NCBI GenBank assembly: GCA_902782445.1
Contig: CACZNC010000026.1
Coordinates: 3,776 to 44,663, forward strand
DNA from: an uncultured Ruminococcus sp.
GTDB taxonomy: Bacteria; Bacillota; Clostridia; Oscillospirales; CAG-272
Direction of reading: 5' to 3'
Length of the DNA: 40,888 bases
Position 1 is the stretch's first letter, and each line of letters starts with the position of its first letter. Positions 23,653-32,565 of this stretch are shown here, piece by piece. The notes beneath the pieces are model-generated. The model saw nothing but the letters and a program-made list of their open reading frames with translations. It ran no database searches and was not told the origin of the DNA. Position numbers and translations under genes: made by a program.

Positions 23653-25380
23653 TTATTTCTCGATCGCGGCCTTGCGGCTCATGATCGCGTGGAGCTTGTC
23701 AAGATCGAACTTGATCCGGCGGTCGAAGGCGTAGATGCCGTTCTTTTCCTGATAGACGTCGGTGAGCTGGGTGTAGCAGAACGCGCACATCTTCGGGTTG
23801 TCGAGCAGGACGTTCACAAGGCCTTCGAAGCGGGCATAGAACTCGTCGAGGGACTTCGGAGCCTGACCGTAGCCCCACGCGGCGGACGGATCCTCGTCGA
23901 TGTTCCAGTAGGTGCCGCCGAATTCGGAGACGAAATAGGGCTGGCCTTCGTATTTCTCATGCCGCCGGTTGTTGACGAAGGGCTCGCCCTCCCCGGTGAC
24001 AAGGGGCTCGAAGGCTTTCGCGAAGGTCTCCGGATTCTGGTCGTAGTTGTGGACGTCGTAAATATCGGTGATGACGTGGACGTAGCCGGAGGTGTCGATG
24101 ATCGGGCGCATGGGGTCGAAGTCCCGCGTCGCCTGGTACATCACGCGGAAAAGATCCTTGTTTCTCCGCTCGCCGGTCTCGTTGAAGGGACACCAGCCCA
24201 CGACGGACGGATGGTTGTAGTCGCGCTCCATCTCGGTCAGCCATTCGGGCAGGATCGAGAGCAGGGCCGCCGGGTTGGATTCGTCCAGGCCCCAGTTCGG
24301 GAATTCGCCCCAGAGCAGGTAGCCGAGCCGGTCCGCGTGGTAGAGGAAGCGGGGCTCGAAGACCTTCATGTGCATCCGGGCGCCGTTGAATCCGGCCTTC
24401 TTCGAATATTCGATGTCGCGGGCGAGCTCGCAGTCGTCGCCGGGGGTGTAGATCCCTTCGGGGAAATAGCCCTGATCGAGGACCAGCCGCTGGAAGACGG
24501 GCTTGTGGTTGATCTCGATGGCGTAGCCGTTGATGGTGACGGAGCGCATCCCGAAGTAGGCCACGGCACAGTCGGAGCCCGCTTCGATCTTGAGGTCATA
24601 GAGATTCGGCTCGTCGAGGGACCAGAGCTTCGTGTCCGGTATGGCGAGGGAGAACTGGGCGTAGCGGTCGGTGACGCAGGCCTCGGTGGAAGAGACGGCC
24701 TCTCCTCCGAACAGCGCCGTCGCCTTCACGGACTTGACGGCGGAGTGGGCGCCTTCGAGGGTCACTTTGACGTCGATCTTGCCGTTGTCGATGTCGGGGG
24801 TGATTTTGACGTTCTTCACGTAGTTCTTCGGGACATACTCCATCCAGACGGTCTGCCAGATGCCGGTGCAGCGGGTGTAGTGGCAGCCGGAATTGTAGTA
24901 GCTGTAATACACCTGCTTGCCGGTGGGCTGGAGGTCGGAATGTCCGTTGTCCTCGGCAAAGACGGAAATGACGTTCTCCCCGTCCGCGAGGAATTCGGTG
25001 GCGTCCACGGCGAAGGGGGTGTAGCCGCCGCGGTGGGTCCCGGCCAGACTGCCGTTGACGCGGATCTCGGAGTAGTAGTCGACCGCGCCGAAGTGGATCA
25101 GCACCCGGCCGCAGTTCAGATCCCAGGCCTCGGGGAGGGTGACGGTCCGGCGGTACCAGACGGCGGGGATGAAGTCGACGTACTCGATCCCGGAGAGCTT
25201 CGATTCCGGCACGAAGGGGACGACGATCTCCCGGTCGTACTTCGGAGCTTCCCACATCTTTCTTTCGCGCCCGGAGTTGCCGAAGTCAAAGGCAAATTCC
25301 CACGGGCCGTTGAGGTTGATCCAGCTTTCGTCCCCGCGCCTCAGCGTCGGACGGGGATATTCGGGTCTCGGAATGGACAT
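23653..25380 (-). CDS. Glycoside hydrolase family 2 enzyme (beta-galactosidase/glucuronidase-like)
   Basis: 575 residues, on the short side for GH2. Three parts are visible. The N-terminal jelly-roll sugar-binding domain (SWINLNGPWEFAFDFG; WYRRTVTLPEAWDLN; LIHFGAVDYYSEIRVNGSLAGTHRGGYTPF) is followed by an Ig-like domain (about 185-285) and a TIM-barrel. The acid/base Glu is E401 in NHPSVVGWCPFNETGE and the nucleophile is E486 in YFVSEFGG. No signal peptide, so the enzyme acts on imported oligosaccharides. Exact sugar not determined. AGGAGG lies 6 nt before the ATG. It lies 120 nt downstream of the phosphodiesterase lipoprotein gene. Confidence 0.9.
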   Translation of the reverse strand: MSIPRPEYPRPTLRRGDESWINLNGPWEFAFDFGNSGRERKMWEAPKYDREIVVPFVPESKLSGIEYVDFIPAVWYRRTVTLPEAWDLNCGRVLIHFGAVDYYSEIRVNGSLAGTHRGGYTPFAVDATEFLADGENVISVFAEDNGHSDLQPTGKQVYYSYYNSGCHYTRCTGIWQTVWMEYVPKNYVKNVKITPDIDNGKIDVKVTLEGAHSAVKSVKATALFGGEAVSSTEACVTDRYAQFSLAIPDTKLWSLDEPNLYDLKIEAGSDCAVAYFGMRSVTINGYAIEINHKPVFQRLVLDQGYFPEGIYTPGDDCELARDIEYSKKAGFNGARMHMKVFEPRFLYHADRLGYLLWGEFPNWGLDESNPAALLSILPEWLTEMERDYNHPSVVGWCPFNETGERRNKDLFRVMYQATRDFDPMRPIIDTSGYVHVITDIYDVHNYDQNPETFAKAFEPLVTGEGEPFVNNRRHEKYEGQPYFVSEFGGTYWNIDEDPSAAWGYGQAPKSLDEFYARFEGLVNVLLDNPKMCAFCYTQLTDVYQEKNGIYAFDRRIKFDLDKLHAIMSRKAAIEK

Positions 25381-25443
25381 GATGTACCTCCTGAATGATA
25401 TGTTCTTGTTTATTGAAGTCGTCAGCTGCAGACGGGCAGAAGG

Positions 25444-25500
25444 GCGAATAAGGAATAAGGACGTTCTACTAGCCGCCAGCCACTCCTAACTCCTCACTCC
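25444..25500 (-). repeat. R4 tract after the phosphodiesterase lipoprotein gene
   Basis: GTTCTACTAGCCGCCAGCCA then CTCCTAACTCCTCACTCC, continuing through the stop codon (25501-25503) as CTCACTC. Confidence 0.78.
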
Positions 25501-26343
25501 TCACTCTTCCATCCTGTCCGCATACACGCCGCGGAAGCCCTTTTCGTACCACTCTTCGAAATTCTCGTTGATCGTATGCACGTACAGCGGGACGCCGGTG
25601 GAGAGCATCCCTTCGACATAACCGTCGACGGAGCAGAGCTCGTAGGAGAAGGTGAATCCGACGAGAGGATGGGTCCCCGCGAATTCCCCGAGGGACTTCC
25701 AGTCGGTCTTGGAATTCCAGTCGAGCATGTAGAGGGTGAAGACGATGTAATCGAAGCCCAGCTCGCGGATCGGGGCGTACTCCTCCTCGCGGTAGATCTG
25801 CACGAGGAAGCGGTCTTTCAGATCGGGGCAGGCTTCGGCGATGGCGCGGCATCCCTCGATGTTCCGGTCCTTGATATCGGTGACGACCCAGACCCCGGGG
25901 TTCTCCCTCAGCCATGCGGCGACCGTCTCGATCCAGAGGGGGGTGAACTGGCCGTAGATGCGGTATGTGAGGAAATCGTCGAGGGTCGGGGCGACGCCCG
26001 GTTCCAATTCCGCGGCGTATTCGGGATGCCAGTCGTGGATGCAGGCGAGCTTTCCGTCGGAGGTGAAATTGAAGTCCAGCTCCACGGCCCGGGCTCCCGC
26101 TTCGGCGCACCGGATCAGCCCCTCGAGGGAGTTCGATCCGTCGTAGTCCCGCTCGACCCCGCTCTCGTCGACCCCCCGGAGCCTCCCGGCAGCGTGGACC
26201 ACCACCTTCATCGCCTCCCGCGCGTCCTCGATCCCCTCCGGTACGGGAAAGGCGGGGACCGGTGCCTCGTCTTCGCCGCAGGAAACGAGAGAGGGGCAGA
26301 GGGCGAGAGCGAGGGCCAAAAGAACGGCAATCAGACACTTCAT
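25501..26343 (-). CDS. Glycerophosphodiester phosphodiesterase-like lipoprotein
   Basis: 280 residues. A lipoprotein signal ends in SLVSC, so Cys22 would be lipidated and the enzyme faces outward. The TIM-barrel signature is present but altered. The usual HRG…EN start reads VHAAGRLRG … SNSLEGLIRCAEAGARAVELDFNFTSDGKLACIHDW. His, the ExD metal ligands and the later HD are kept, but the HR arginine and EN glutamate are replaced. Many Clostridia have this HAAG/HAGG variant of the PI-PLC/GDPD superfamily. Strong later blocks are VVTDIKDRN, DYIVFTLYML and PLYVHTINE. Substrate uncertain. AAAGGA lies 5 nt before the ATG. Confidence 0.82.
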   Translation of the reverse strand: MKCLIAVLLALALALCPSLVSCGEDEAPVPAFPVPEGIEDAREAMKVVVHAAGRLRGVDESGVERDYDGSNSLEGLIRCAEAGARAVELDFNFTSDGKLACIHDWHPEYAAELEPGVAPTLDDFLTYRIYGQFTPLWIETVAAWLRENPGVWVVTDIKDRNIEGCRAIAEACPDLKDRFLVQIYREEEYAPIRELGFDYIVFTLYMLDWNSKTDWKSLGEFAGTHPLVGFTFSYELCSVDGYVEGMLSTGVPLYVHTINENFEEWYEKGFRGVYADRMEE

Positions 26344-26358
26344 GGCGTTCCTTTCGAA

Positions 26359-26396
26359 AAAAGGGGAGGGAAAACTGACATTCTCCCACCCCTTTC
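26359..26396 (-). terminator. Terminator after ispH-rpsA
   Basis: On the minus strand AAAGGGGTGGGAGAA pairs with TTTTCCCTCCCCTTT (two mismatches), ending in a run of six T. It separates the ribosomal operon from the lipoprotein gene, which begins 16 nt beyond. Confidence 0.8.
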
Positions 26397-26409
26397 GGTT
26401 GTTTGGATT

Positions 26410-28533
26410 TTATTCGGCGTCTTCCGCGGGGACGGCCTCGGGCTCGACTGCTTCGGGCTCGACTGCTTCGGGCTCGGCGGCTTCGACGGGCTCTTCGGCT
26501 TCCTCGGCGGGGACTTCGTCAAAGTCGTCCTCGGCTTCCGCGGCTTCCTCGAGGATGGAGCGGATGGAGAGGCTGACCTTCTTGTTGTCGTAGTCGATGG
26601 CGGTGATCCGGGCCTTGACGATATCGCCCACGGCGAGGATCTCGTCCGGCTTCGCGATCTTGTGGTCGGCGATCTGGCTGATGTGGATCAGGCCGTCGCA
26701 GCCGGGAACGATCTCGGCAAACGCGCCGAAGGGCATCAGGCTGACGATCTTGACCTCGGCCACGTCGCCCTCGCTGTACTTGTTGGTGAAGATGTACCAG
26801 GGGTTCATCTCTTCGGTCTTGTAGCCGAGGGAGATCCTGCCGCGCTCTCTGTCGAAGCCCTTCACGTAGACGTGGAGCTTCTGGCCGACGGAAACCACGT
26901 CGGAGGGACGGCGGATGCGTCTCCAGCTGAGCTCGGAGGTGTGCACCATGCCGTCGACGCCGCCGAGATCGACGAACGCGCCGAAGTCGGTGAGGGACTT
27001 GATCTCGCCGTCAAATTCCATGCCTTCCTGAATGTTGTTCCAGAAAGCCTCTTCGCGGGCCTTGCGCTCTTCTCTCAGCACCGCGCGGATGGAAGCGTAG
27101 GCTCTTCTTCTCTCGGGCTTGATCTCGATGATCTTGACCTTCTGCTCGGTGCCGACGAGAGCGGTGAGGTCGCCGTCCTTCGGAACGCCGGTCAGGGAAG
27201 CGGGGATGAAGACCCGGACGGAGTTGATGTTGATGATGACGCCGCCCTTCACGGCCTCGGTGATCTTGCCGGTCAGGGTTTCCTGGGTCTCGCAGGCTTC
27301 CACGATCTTGTCCCAGTTGGATTCGCTGTCCACTCTGGTCTTATCGAGGGTGGCGATGCCGTCGATGTCGGAGACCTTCACGACCTTCGCGCGGACGGTG
27401 TCGCCGACTTTGAAGAGGTCCTCGAGCTTCGCCTGGGGGTCGTCGGTCGCTTTTTCGCGCGCGATAACGCCGGTTGTCTTCGCGCCGAGATCGAGGTGGA
27501 TCTCACCGGGCGTGACGGCTGTGACGGTGCCTTCGACGATTTCTCCTGTATTTAAAGTTTTGAAGGAAGATTCGAGAAGCTCTGCAAAGTTTTCAGTGTT
27601 CTCATTCATGGTTTGGTATACCTCCTGTATTAAACTGAACGGCGTCGAAGCACCGGCAGTTATTGACAAATCCGTGACCTCCCGCCCGCTTCTGCGGATC
27701 TTCTCCCGCACTTCGGAAGCTCCCGCGGCGTCCGTGAGAAAGACGGCCTCGGGACAGTTCTCCCTTGCGATCTCGTACAGCTTCGCGGAATTCGAGCTGT
27801 CGGGCGAGCCTATGACGATCATCACGTCGCTTTCGGCTGCCAGACGGGCACACTCCGCCTGTCTCAGTTCGGTCACACTGCATATTGTATCAAAAATTTT
27901 GGCGTTTGCATAGTCCCTTTCGATAAAATTTATACTTTTTTTCCATTCCGTCAACTTTTGCGTCGTCTGGGCGGCAAGGGTGATGCACTTTGAACAAAAA
28001 CCGGAGGAAGACTGCTTCCCGAGCCACTCTCCGAGGCTCCCGGCATCCGGAAAAACGGCGGTTTCCCCTTCGGCGCAGCTGATGATGCCCTCGACCTCGG
28101 GGTGCTTTTCGTTGCCGGAGAGCAGAAAGATCTTCCCCTCCCCGCTGTTTGCCGCGGCGATCTCCCGCACTTTCTTGACGTAGGGACAGGTGCCGTCGAT
28201 GAGCCGGAAAGCCGGGTTCCGGGCGGCGCATTCCGCGAGGGCGTCCGCGATCCCTTTCAGTTCCCCGTGGGCGCGGATGACGACGGTGAGGGGTTCCCCG
28301 CGGTCTGCCCGGCGGATGATCTCTCCGACGTCCTCCCTGCCGATCTCCCCGACGCCCCGGGAGCGGATCCGTGCGATGTACTGATCGTTGTGGATGACGC
28401 GGCCGAGGGTATAGATCTTCCTGCCCTCTTCGGGATGGGCTTCGGCGTCGGCAATGGCGGCCTCGAGGGCTCCCGTGGCGCGGCGGACCCCGAAACAGAA
28501 TCCGGCGTATTCGGCGATGCGGACCCGGATCAT
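26410..28533 (-). CDS. ispH: IspH (HMBPP reductase) fused to ribosomal protein S1
   Basis: 707 residues joining two enzymes of unrelated role, a fusion known from Clostridia. Residues 1-305 are IspH, the [4Fe-4S] enzyme making IPP and DMAPP in the MEP pathway. It shows C13 in [20 protein letters not shown] in DGTCPYV and C in [10 protein letters not shown], with [10 protein letters not shown] as the substrate loop. Residues 309-680 hold S1-type OB domains ([80 protein letters not shown]). The acidic tail repeats [12 protein letters not shown]. Its ATG overlaps the plsC stop (ATGA). A strong AGGAGG precedes an in-frame ATG at 27607-27609, exactly at the S1 start. Confidence 0.95.
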   Translation of the reverse strand: MIRVRIAEYAGFCFGVRRATGALEAAIADAEAHPEEGRKIYTLGRVIHNDQYIARIRSRGVGEIGREDVGEIIRRADRGEPLTVVIRAHGELKGIADALAECAARNPAFRLIDGTCPYVKKVREIAAANSGEGKIFLLSGNEKHPEVEGIISCAEGETAVFPDAGSLGEWLGKQSSSGFCSKCITLAAQTTQKLTEWKKSINFIERDYANAKIFDTICSVTELRQAECARLAAESDVMIVIGSPDSSNSAKLYEIARENCPEAVFLTDAAGASEVREKIRRSGREVTDLSITAGASTPFSLIQEVYQTMNENTENFAELLESSFKTLNTGEIVEGTVTAVTPGEIHLDLGAKTTGVIAREKATDDPQAKLEDLFKVGDTVRAKVVKVSDIDGIATLDKTRVDSESNWDKIVEACETQETLTGKITEAVKGGVIININSVRVFIPASLTGVPKDGDLTALVGTEQKVKIIEIKPERRRAYASIRAVLREERKAREEAFWNNIQEGMEFDGEIKSLTDFGAFVDLGGVDGMVHTSELSWRRIRRPSDVVSVGQKLHVYVKGFDRERGRISLGYKTEEMNPWYIFTNKYSEGDVAEVKIVSLMPFGAFAEIVPGCDGLIHISQIADHKIAKPDEILAVGDIVKARITAIDYDNKKVSLSIRSILEEAAEAEDDFDEVPAEEAEEPVEAAEPEAVEPEAVEPEAVPAEDAE
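27607..27627 (-). promoter_or_regulatory. Internal ribosome-binding site at the IspH/S1 junction
   Basis: AGGAGG lies on the minus strand 11 nt before an in-frame ATG (27607-27609) that begins [12 protein letters not shown], the usual start of a free S1 protein. It could give separate S1 in addition to the fusion. Confidence 0.55.
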
Positions 28534-29171
28534 ACGCTCTCCCCTCCGTCCCGATCCTCCCCGTCCGCCGGGATTTCGTCCGGGAAATTCCCGAGGGCGC
28601 AGACATGATCGAAGATGATCCGCGAGGCCGACGCGTACTCCTCCCGCCCGCCGTGGGTGAATCCGAGATCTTCAAAGGACAGGGGGGCGCCGAAGGTCAC
28701 GGTGTTCTTCCGGAAGATGCCGGTCTTCATGCGGCTGTTCGAGAGGAAGACGGGGACGATGGGGGCCTTGGTGTGGTAGGCGAGCATCCCGATGCCGGGC
28801 TTGATCTCGGTCTTCCGGGGGTCCTTGCCGCCCTGCCGGTGTCCCTGGGGGAAGATGCCGACCAGCTCCCCCTTTTCGACGAGGGCGATGGTCTTACGGA
28901 TGCTGGAGACGTCCGAGCCGCGCCGGTCCACCGGATAGGCTCCGAGGGCGAGGATCAGGGGGGCGAGGGGGGTGGCGAACAGTTCCTTCTTCGCCATGTA
29001 GCGCACCTTGCGTCCGGCGGCGGCGGAAATGACGAGGACGTCGGAAAAGGCGGTGTGGTTCGCGGCGAGGATCGCGCCGGTCTCGGGGATGTTTTCCGTC
29101 CCGACGCCTTCGATGCGCCAGAGGGCCTTCACAAGGGGGGCGAACAGGCGGTAAATCGTTCGATATTTCAT
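28530..29171 (-). CDS. plsC: 1-acyl-sn-glycerol-3-phosphate acyltransferase PlsC
   Basis: 213 residues. Adds the second acyl chain to lysophosphatidic acid at the inner membrane face. Catalytic NHTAFSD (H39-x4-D44), then KKELFATPLAPLILALGAYPVDRRGSD. The FPEGTR-type substrate motif appears as FPQGHRQGG, then APIVPVF. It lies between cmk (76 nt upstream) and ispH-rpsA (4-nt overlap), the arrangement common in Clostridia. The Glu-to-Gln and Thr-to-His changes in the second motif occur in other family members. Confidence 0.93.
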   Translation of the reverse strand: MKYRTIYRLFAPLVKALWRIEGVGTENIPETGAILAANHTAFSDVLVISAAAGRKVRYMAKKELFATPLAPLILALGAYPVDRRGSDVSSIRKTIALVEKGELVGIFPQGHRQGGKDPRKTEIKPGIGMLAYHTKAPIVPVFLSNSRMKTGIFRKNTVTFGAPLSFEDLGFTHGGREEYASASRIIFDHVCALGNFPDEIPADGEDRDGGESV

Positions 29172-29247
29172 TTCATTCTCGTTCTGTATGAAAAGATCGG
29201 GGGAATATCGCCGCGCTTTTTCTCCTGCGGCGGGGAGCAGTTCCGGC

Positions 29248-29946
29248 TTATTTCCTGGCCTTCTCCCAAGCGGCTCTTGTCAGCACGCCGAGCAGCCAGG
29301 CGGAACAGGCTTCGATGGAAAAGGGATCGTTATAGAACACGATCGAATCCTCCGCGGGCTTGAGGGGGGCGAGTTCCCGTTCCATGTCCTGCCGGTCCCT
29401 CTCCTCGATGGCGGCGAGGACTTCCTCGAAGGTGACGTCCATCCCCTTTTCCCGCTGTTCCCGGAACCGTCTCTCGGCTCTTGTCCGGGCGGTGGCGGTG
29501 TAGAAGATCTTCACGTCCGCGTCGGGCATGATGACGGTGCCGATGTCGCGTCCGTCCATGATGACGCCGCCTTTCCGGGCGAGATCCTTCTGCATTTCGA
29601 GCAGGAATTCGCGGACGGCCGGGATCTGGGAGACGGCGGAGGCGCAGAGGGAAGCTTCTTCGGTGCGGATCCGGTCCCCGACGGGTTCTCCGCAGAGGGA
29701 GACGACCTGCTTCCCGTCCTCGTAGCTCAGTTCGATCTCAACCTCGGGCAGACGGGCGGCCACGGCCTCGGGATCGTTCGCGGAGACGCCGTGTTCGAGC
29801 ATATAGAGCCCGACGGTCCGGTAGAGCGCTCCTGTGTCGACGTACACGAGTCCGGCCAGTTCCGCAGCCAGCTTTGCGACGGTGCTCTTGCCCGCGCCGG
29901 AGGGTCCGTCAATGGCGACGGTGAGGGATTTGAAATCGGTGGTCAT
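29248..29946 (-). CDS. cmk: Cytidylate kinase
   Basis: 232 residues from the ATG at 29944-29946 (GGAGA 7-8 nt upstream; the longer frame has no such site). Phosphorylates CMP and dCMP. The P-loop AIDGPSGAGKSTVAK is at about 9-24, followed by LVYVDTGALYRTVGLY, DGRDIGTVIMPDADVKIFYTA (NMP binding) and ARTRAERRFREQREKG (lid). It is second in a yhiN-cmk-plsC-ispH/rpsA unit. Confidence 0.96.
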   Translation of the reverse strand: MTTDFKSLTVAIDGPSGAGKSTVAKLAAELAGLVYVDTGALYRTVGLYMLEHGVSANDPEAVAARLPEVEIELSYEDGKQVVSLCGEPVGDRIRTEEASLCASAVSQIPAVREFLLEMQKDLARKGGVIMDGRDIGTVIMPDADVKIFYTATARTRAERRFREQREKGMDVTFEEVLAAIEERDRQDMERELAPLKPAEDSIVFYNDPFSIEACSAWLLGVLTRAAWEKARK

Positions 29947-30026
29947 TGTATGTTCTCCTTGTTTCAGGCTTGTTTCACGATTCACGGGGCAAAGATTGAT
30001 ATGAAGGGAAATCCGTTTCCGGCGGA

Positions 30027-31283
30027 TCACTCCGGCTTTCTTTCCGCGGCTGCGGCGATCCCGGCTGCCCTTCCCGTCGAAAACGCGATCTGGAGGTTGT
30101 ATCCCCCCGTGTAGGCGTTCACGTCGAGCAGTTCCCCCGCCACGTAGAGGCCCGGAAACCGGCGCACCTCCATCGTCTTCGGGTCGATCTCCTTCGTGTC
30201 CGCGCCGCCCGCCGTGACGATGGCCTCCTCGATGGGGCGGAAGGCCTTCGGGACGATGCGGAACCCGGAGAGGACGGAGGCGAGGGCTTCCCGCTCTTCC
30301 TTCGTGACGGAGGCGGTCTTCTTGCGGGGGTCGATGCCGGACTGCTTCACCACATAGGGGATCAGGGCCTTCGGGAGCAGATCGGTGAGGGCGTTGACGA
30401 AATCCCGGGCGGCGTATTTCTCAAAGTCCGAGCGGATCCGGCGGTCCAGCTCCTCGGGGGTCAGGCCGGGCTTGAGATCGACGCTCAGCCTGTATTCCCC
30501 GACGGGCCGCTTCTGCATATTGGCCGATGCGGAGAGCACGAGGGGCCCGGTGACGCCGAAGTAGGCGAAGAGCATTTCCCCCAGTTCCGAAAAGACGACG
30601 CTGTCGCCGAGCTTCGCCGTGAGGACGACGTTTTTCAGGGTCAGGCCGGAGAGCGGGGCGAAGTTCTCCTTCGTCTCGATGGGCACGAGGGAGGGGCGCA
30701 GTTCCGTGACGCCGACGCCGAGGGATTCGAGCATCTTGTGCCCGCCGCCGTCGGAGCCGGTGAGAGGATAGGACACGCCCCCGGTGGCGAGGATCACCCG
30801 GTCGGCGAAAAACCGCTGTTCCCCGCCCTTCCAGTCGGCGAGGACGGTCCAGGTCCCGCCCGGTTCCGCGGGGGGCTCCAGTCCTGTGACGCGGGTGTCG
30901 CAGAGCAGGCGGACTCCCGATCCCCGGACCTTTCTCACCATCGCCGCCTGGATGTCCGCGGCCTTGTCGGAGACGGGAAAGACCCGCCGCCCCCGTTCGG
31001 TTTTGAGCGGGACCCCGGCGTTCTCGAAAAAGGCGATGGTGTCGGATGGGGTGAACCGGCTGACGGCTCCGTAGAGGAATTTGGGATTGGCGGTGACGGC
31101 TTCGACGACCTCGCGGGGGGAGCAGTTGTTGGTGACGTTGCACCTGCCCTTGCCGGTGATGCGGAGTTTCTTCCCGGGGAAGGGATTGCGCTCGAGCAGG
31201 GTCACGGAAGCTCCCGCCTCCGCTGCGGAAACGGCGGCCATCATCCCAGCTGGACCAGCTCCTACGATCAAAACTGAAATCAT
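30027..31283 (-). CDS. YhiN/BaiN-family flavoprotein (HI0933-like)
   Basis: 418 residues. FAD site VLIVGAGPAGMMAAVSAAEAG at the N-terminus, then LERNPFPGKKLRITGKGRCNVTN, the hallmark of the HI0933/YhiN family. VILATGGVSYPLTGSDGGGH is mid-protein and YVAGELLDVNAYTGGYNLQIAFSTGRAAG closes the FAD fold. Members are predicted NAD(P)/FAD oxidoreductases; one branch (BaiN) acts on bile-acid intermediates, but this cannot be assumed here. It is first in the operon with cmk, plsC and ispH-rpsA, an arrangement seen in many Clostridia. No clear promoter was found in the R4 tract upstream. Confidence 0.9.
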   Translation of the reverse strand: MISVLIVGAGPAGMMAAVSAAEAGASVTLLERNPFPGKKLRITGKGRCNVTNNCSPREVVEAVTANPKFLYGAVSRFTPSDTIAFFENAGVPLKTERGRRVFPVSDKAADIQAAMVRKVRGSGVRLLCDTRVTGLEPPAEPGGTWTVLADWKGGEQRFFADRVILATGGVSYPLTGSDGGGHKMLESLGVGVTELRPSLVPIETKENFAPLSGLTLKNVVLTAKLGDSVVFSELGEMLFAYFGVTGPLVLSASANMQKRPVGEYRLSVDLKPGLTPEELDRRIRSDFEKYAARDFVNALTDLLPKALIPYVVKQSGIDPRKKTASVTKEEREALASVLSGFRIVPKAFRPIEEAIVTAGGADTKEIDPKTMEVRRFPGLYVAGELLDVNAYTGGYNLQIAFSTGRAAGIAAAAERKPE

Positions 31284-31400
31284 TTTAAGTTGTTAGTTGA
31301 AAGTGGTTAGTTGTTAGTAGAACGATTAAGTGTGAATGAGGAGTGAGGAATGAAATCTAGCCACTAACCACTAGCCACTAGCCGCTCCTGAAACGCTTGA
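31284..31400. repeat. R4 tract with inverted halves between yhiN-like and RpiR genes
   Basis: GTTAGTTGAAAGTGGTTAGT and GTTAGTAGAAC near 31290-31322 face CTAGCCACTAACCACTAGCC near 31360-31380. The AGTGGTTAGT and ACTAACCACT blocks are complementary, so the transcript could fold into a long imperfect hairpin. Confidence 0.65.
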
Positions 31401-31409
31401 GTCAAAGAC

Positions 31410-32336
31410 TCACTTCGTATAAACATGGTATTCTTTCCAGACCTGTTCGAGGCGGTCCAGGGTGTCGGTGACCTCGTCCTGTTTTTTCTTGCCGATGTAG
31501 GCGATCATGGCGTTGATGAGGCTGAGGGGGGCGACGAGGGAATCGACGAAGGAAGCCATGTCGCTGCCGGCCACGAGGGTGACGTCGGCGTGGGCCGCGA
31601 TCGGGGAGGACGCGCTGTCTGTGATCGCGACGACCCCGGCCCCTCTGCGGGACGCGTATTCTGTGGCGTTGACGATCCCGGTGGTGTAGCGCGGGAAGCT
31701 GATCGCCACGAAGACATCCTCCTCCCTCACCTTCATCAGGTGCTCGAAGATCTCGCTGCCTCCGGCGGGCCGGATCAGGCGGACGTTGTCGAAGAGGAGC
31801 TCGAAATAGTAGCTCATGAAGGAGGCGAGCACGGCGGAGGAGCGCATCCCGAGGATGTAGATGTTCCTCGCCCCGAGGATCATGTCGACGGCTTTTTTGA
31901 AGGCGGCCCGGTCCACGTGCTCGAGGGTGGCGCGGACATTCTCGGCGTCCCGGGTGAGGATGCGGTCCAAAACCTCGTCCTCCTCCATCCGGTGGTTGGC
32001 GGCGTGGACCCGCTGGACCGAGGTGAGGGACACCCGGACGGTCTCCCGCATCTGGGCCTGCATCTCGGGATAGCCGGAAAATCCGAGCTCCGAGGAAAAG
32101 CGCACGACCGTGGATTCGGAGACCCCCGCTTCGGCTCCCAGGGCGGAGGCCGTCATATACGCCGCGCTTTCGCAGTGGTTCAGGATGACTCTCGCGATCT
32201 GCTTCTGTCCCTTCGAGAGGCGGGGCATGGCTTCCGTGATGAGGGCGAGCAGATCGGAGGTGACGGGCTCTTTCGGCTCCTTCTGCTCCTTCGGGGTCTC
32301 CTCCGGTCCGGGTATTTTTCCGCGCGCGCGATTCAC
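31410..32336 (-). CDS. RpiR/MurR-family regulator (HTH + SIS)
   Basis: 308 residues from a GTG at 32334-32336 that follows a GGAGG-rich site; a longer open frame upstream covers the promoter. The HTH domain is at about 20-95 (ALGAEAGVSESTVVRFSSELGFSGYPEMQAQMRE) and the SIS sugar-phosphate domain at about 125-265 (ILGMRSSAVLASFMSYY; VREEDVFVAISFPRYTTGIVNATEYA; GVVAITDSASSPIAAHADVTL). These proteins usually respond to phosphosugars. It is divergent from the coiled-coil gene. The effector is unknown; no obvious sugar operon adjoins. Confidence 0.9.
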   Translation of the reverse strand: MNRARGKIPGPEETPKEQKEPKEPVTSDLLALITEAMPRLSKGQKQIARVILNHCESAAYMTASALGAEAGVSESTVVRFSSELGFSGYPEMQAQMRETVRVSLTSVQRVHAANHRMEEDEVLDRILTRDAENVRATLEHVDRAAFKKAVDMILGARNIYILGMRSSAVLASFMSYYFELLFDNVRLIRPAGGSEIFEHLMKVREEDVFVAISFPRYTTGIVNATEYASRRGAGVVAITDSASSPIAAHADVTLVAGSDMASFVDSLVAPLSLINAMIAYIGKKKQDEVTDTLDRLEQVWKEYHVYTK

Positions 32337-32394
32337 GTCCCTCTCTCCTCCGGCTTCTGAAACTTGCCGCGGGCAATTTGCGGCATCAAATGAT

Positions 32395-32423
32395 ATTATA
32401 TCACGGATCGGAGGAAAATGCAA
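32395..32423 (-). promoter_or_regulatory. Promoter of the RpiR-type gene
   Basis: TTGCAT (32418-32423) and TATAAT (32395-32400) on the minus strand, 17 bp apart, with a TGA extension before the -10. Confidence 0.8.
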
Positions 32424-32509
32424 GGGAAAATGCAGACTTGCCCGGGTCCGGCGCACGGTTTCCGGGGAGAAAATGAAAATCTTTTAATCGGTTTTTAACC
32501 GTGTTCCGC

Positions 32510-32538
32510 TTGCATGAAAGCCGGGCTTATGCTATACT
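32510..32538 (+). promoter_or_regulatory. Promoter of the coiled-coil gene
   Basis: TTGCAT (32510-32515) and TATACT (32533-32538), 17 bp apart. The start near 32545 would be about 20 nt before the first ATG. Confidence 0.8.
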
Positions 32539-32565
32539 TTCGGTGCGGAGCGGGGGACGGCACCC

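Noticed and set aside
23533..25398. A 621-codon plus-strand frame opposite the GH2 gene
   Set aside because: Low-complexity composition, no motif, and the GH2 gene on the other strand has all its catalytic residues.
25576..27555. A 659-codon plus-strand frame opposite the lipoprotein and S1
   Set aside because: It crosses two real genes on the opposite strand and shows no domain.
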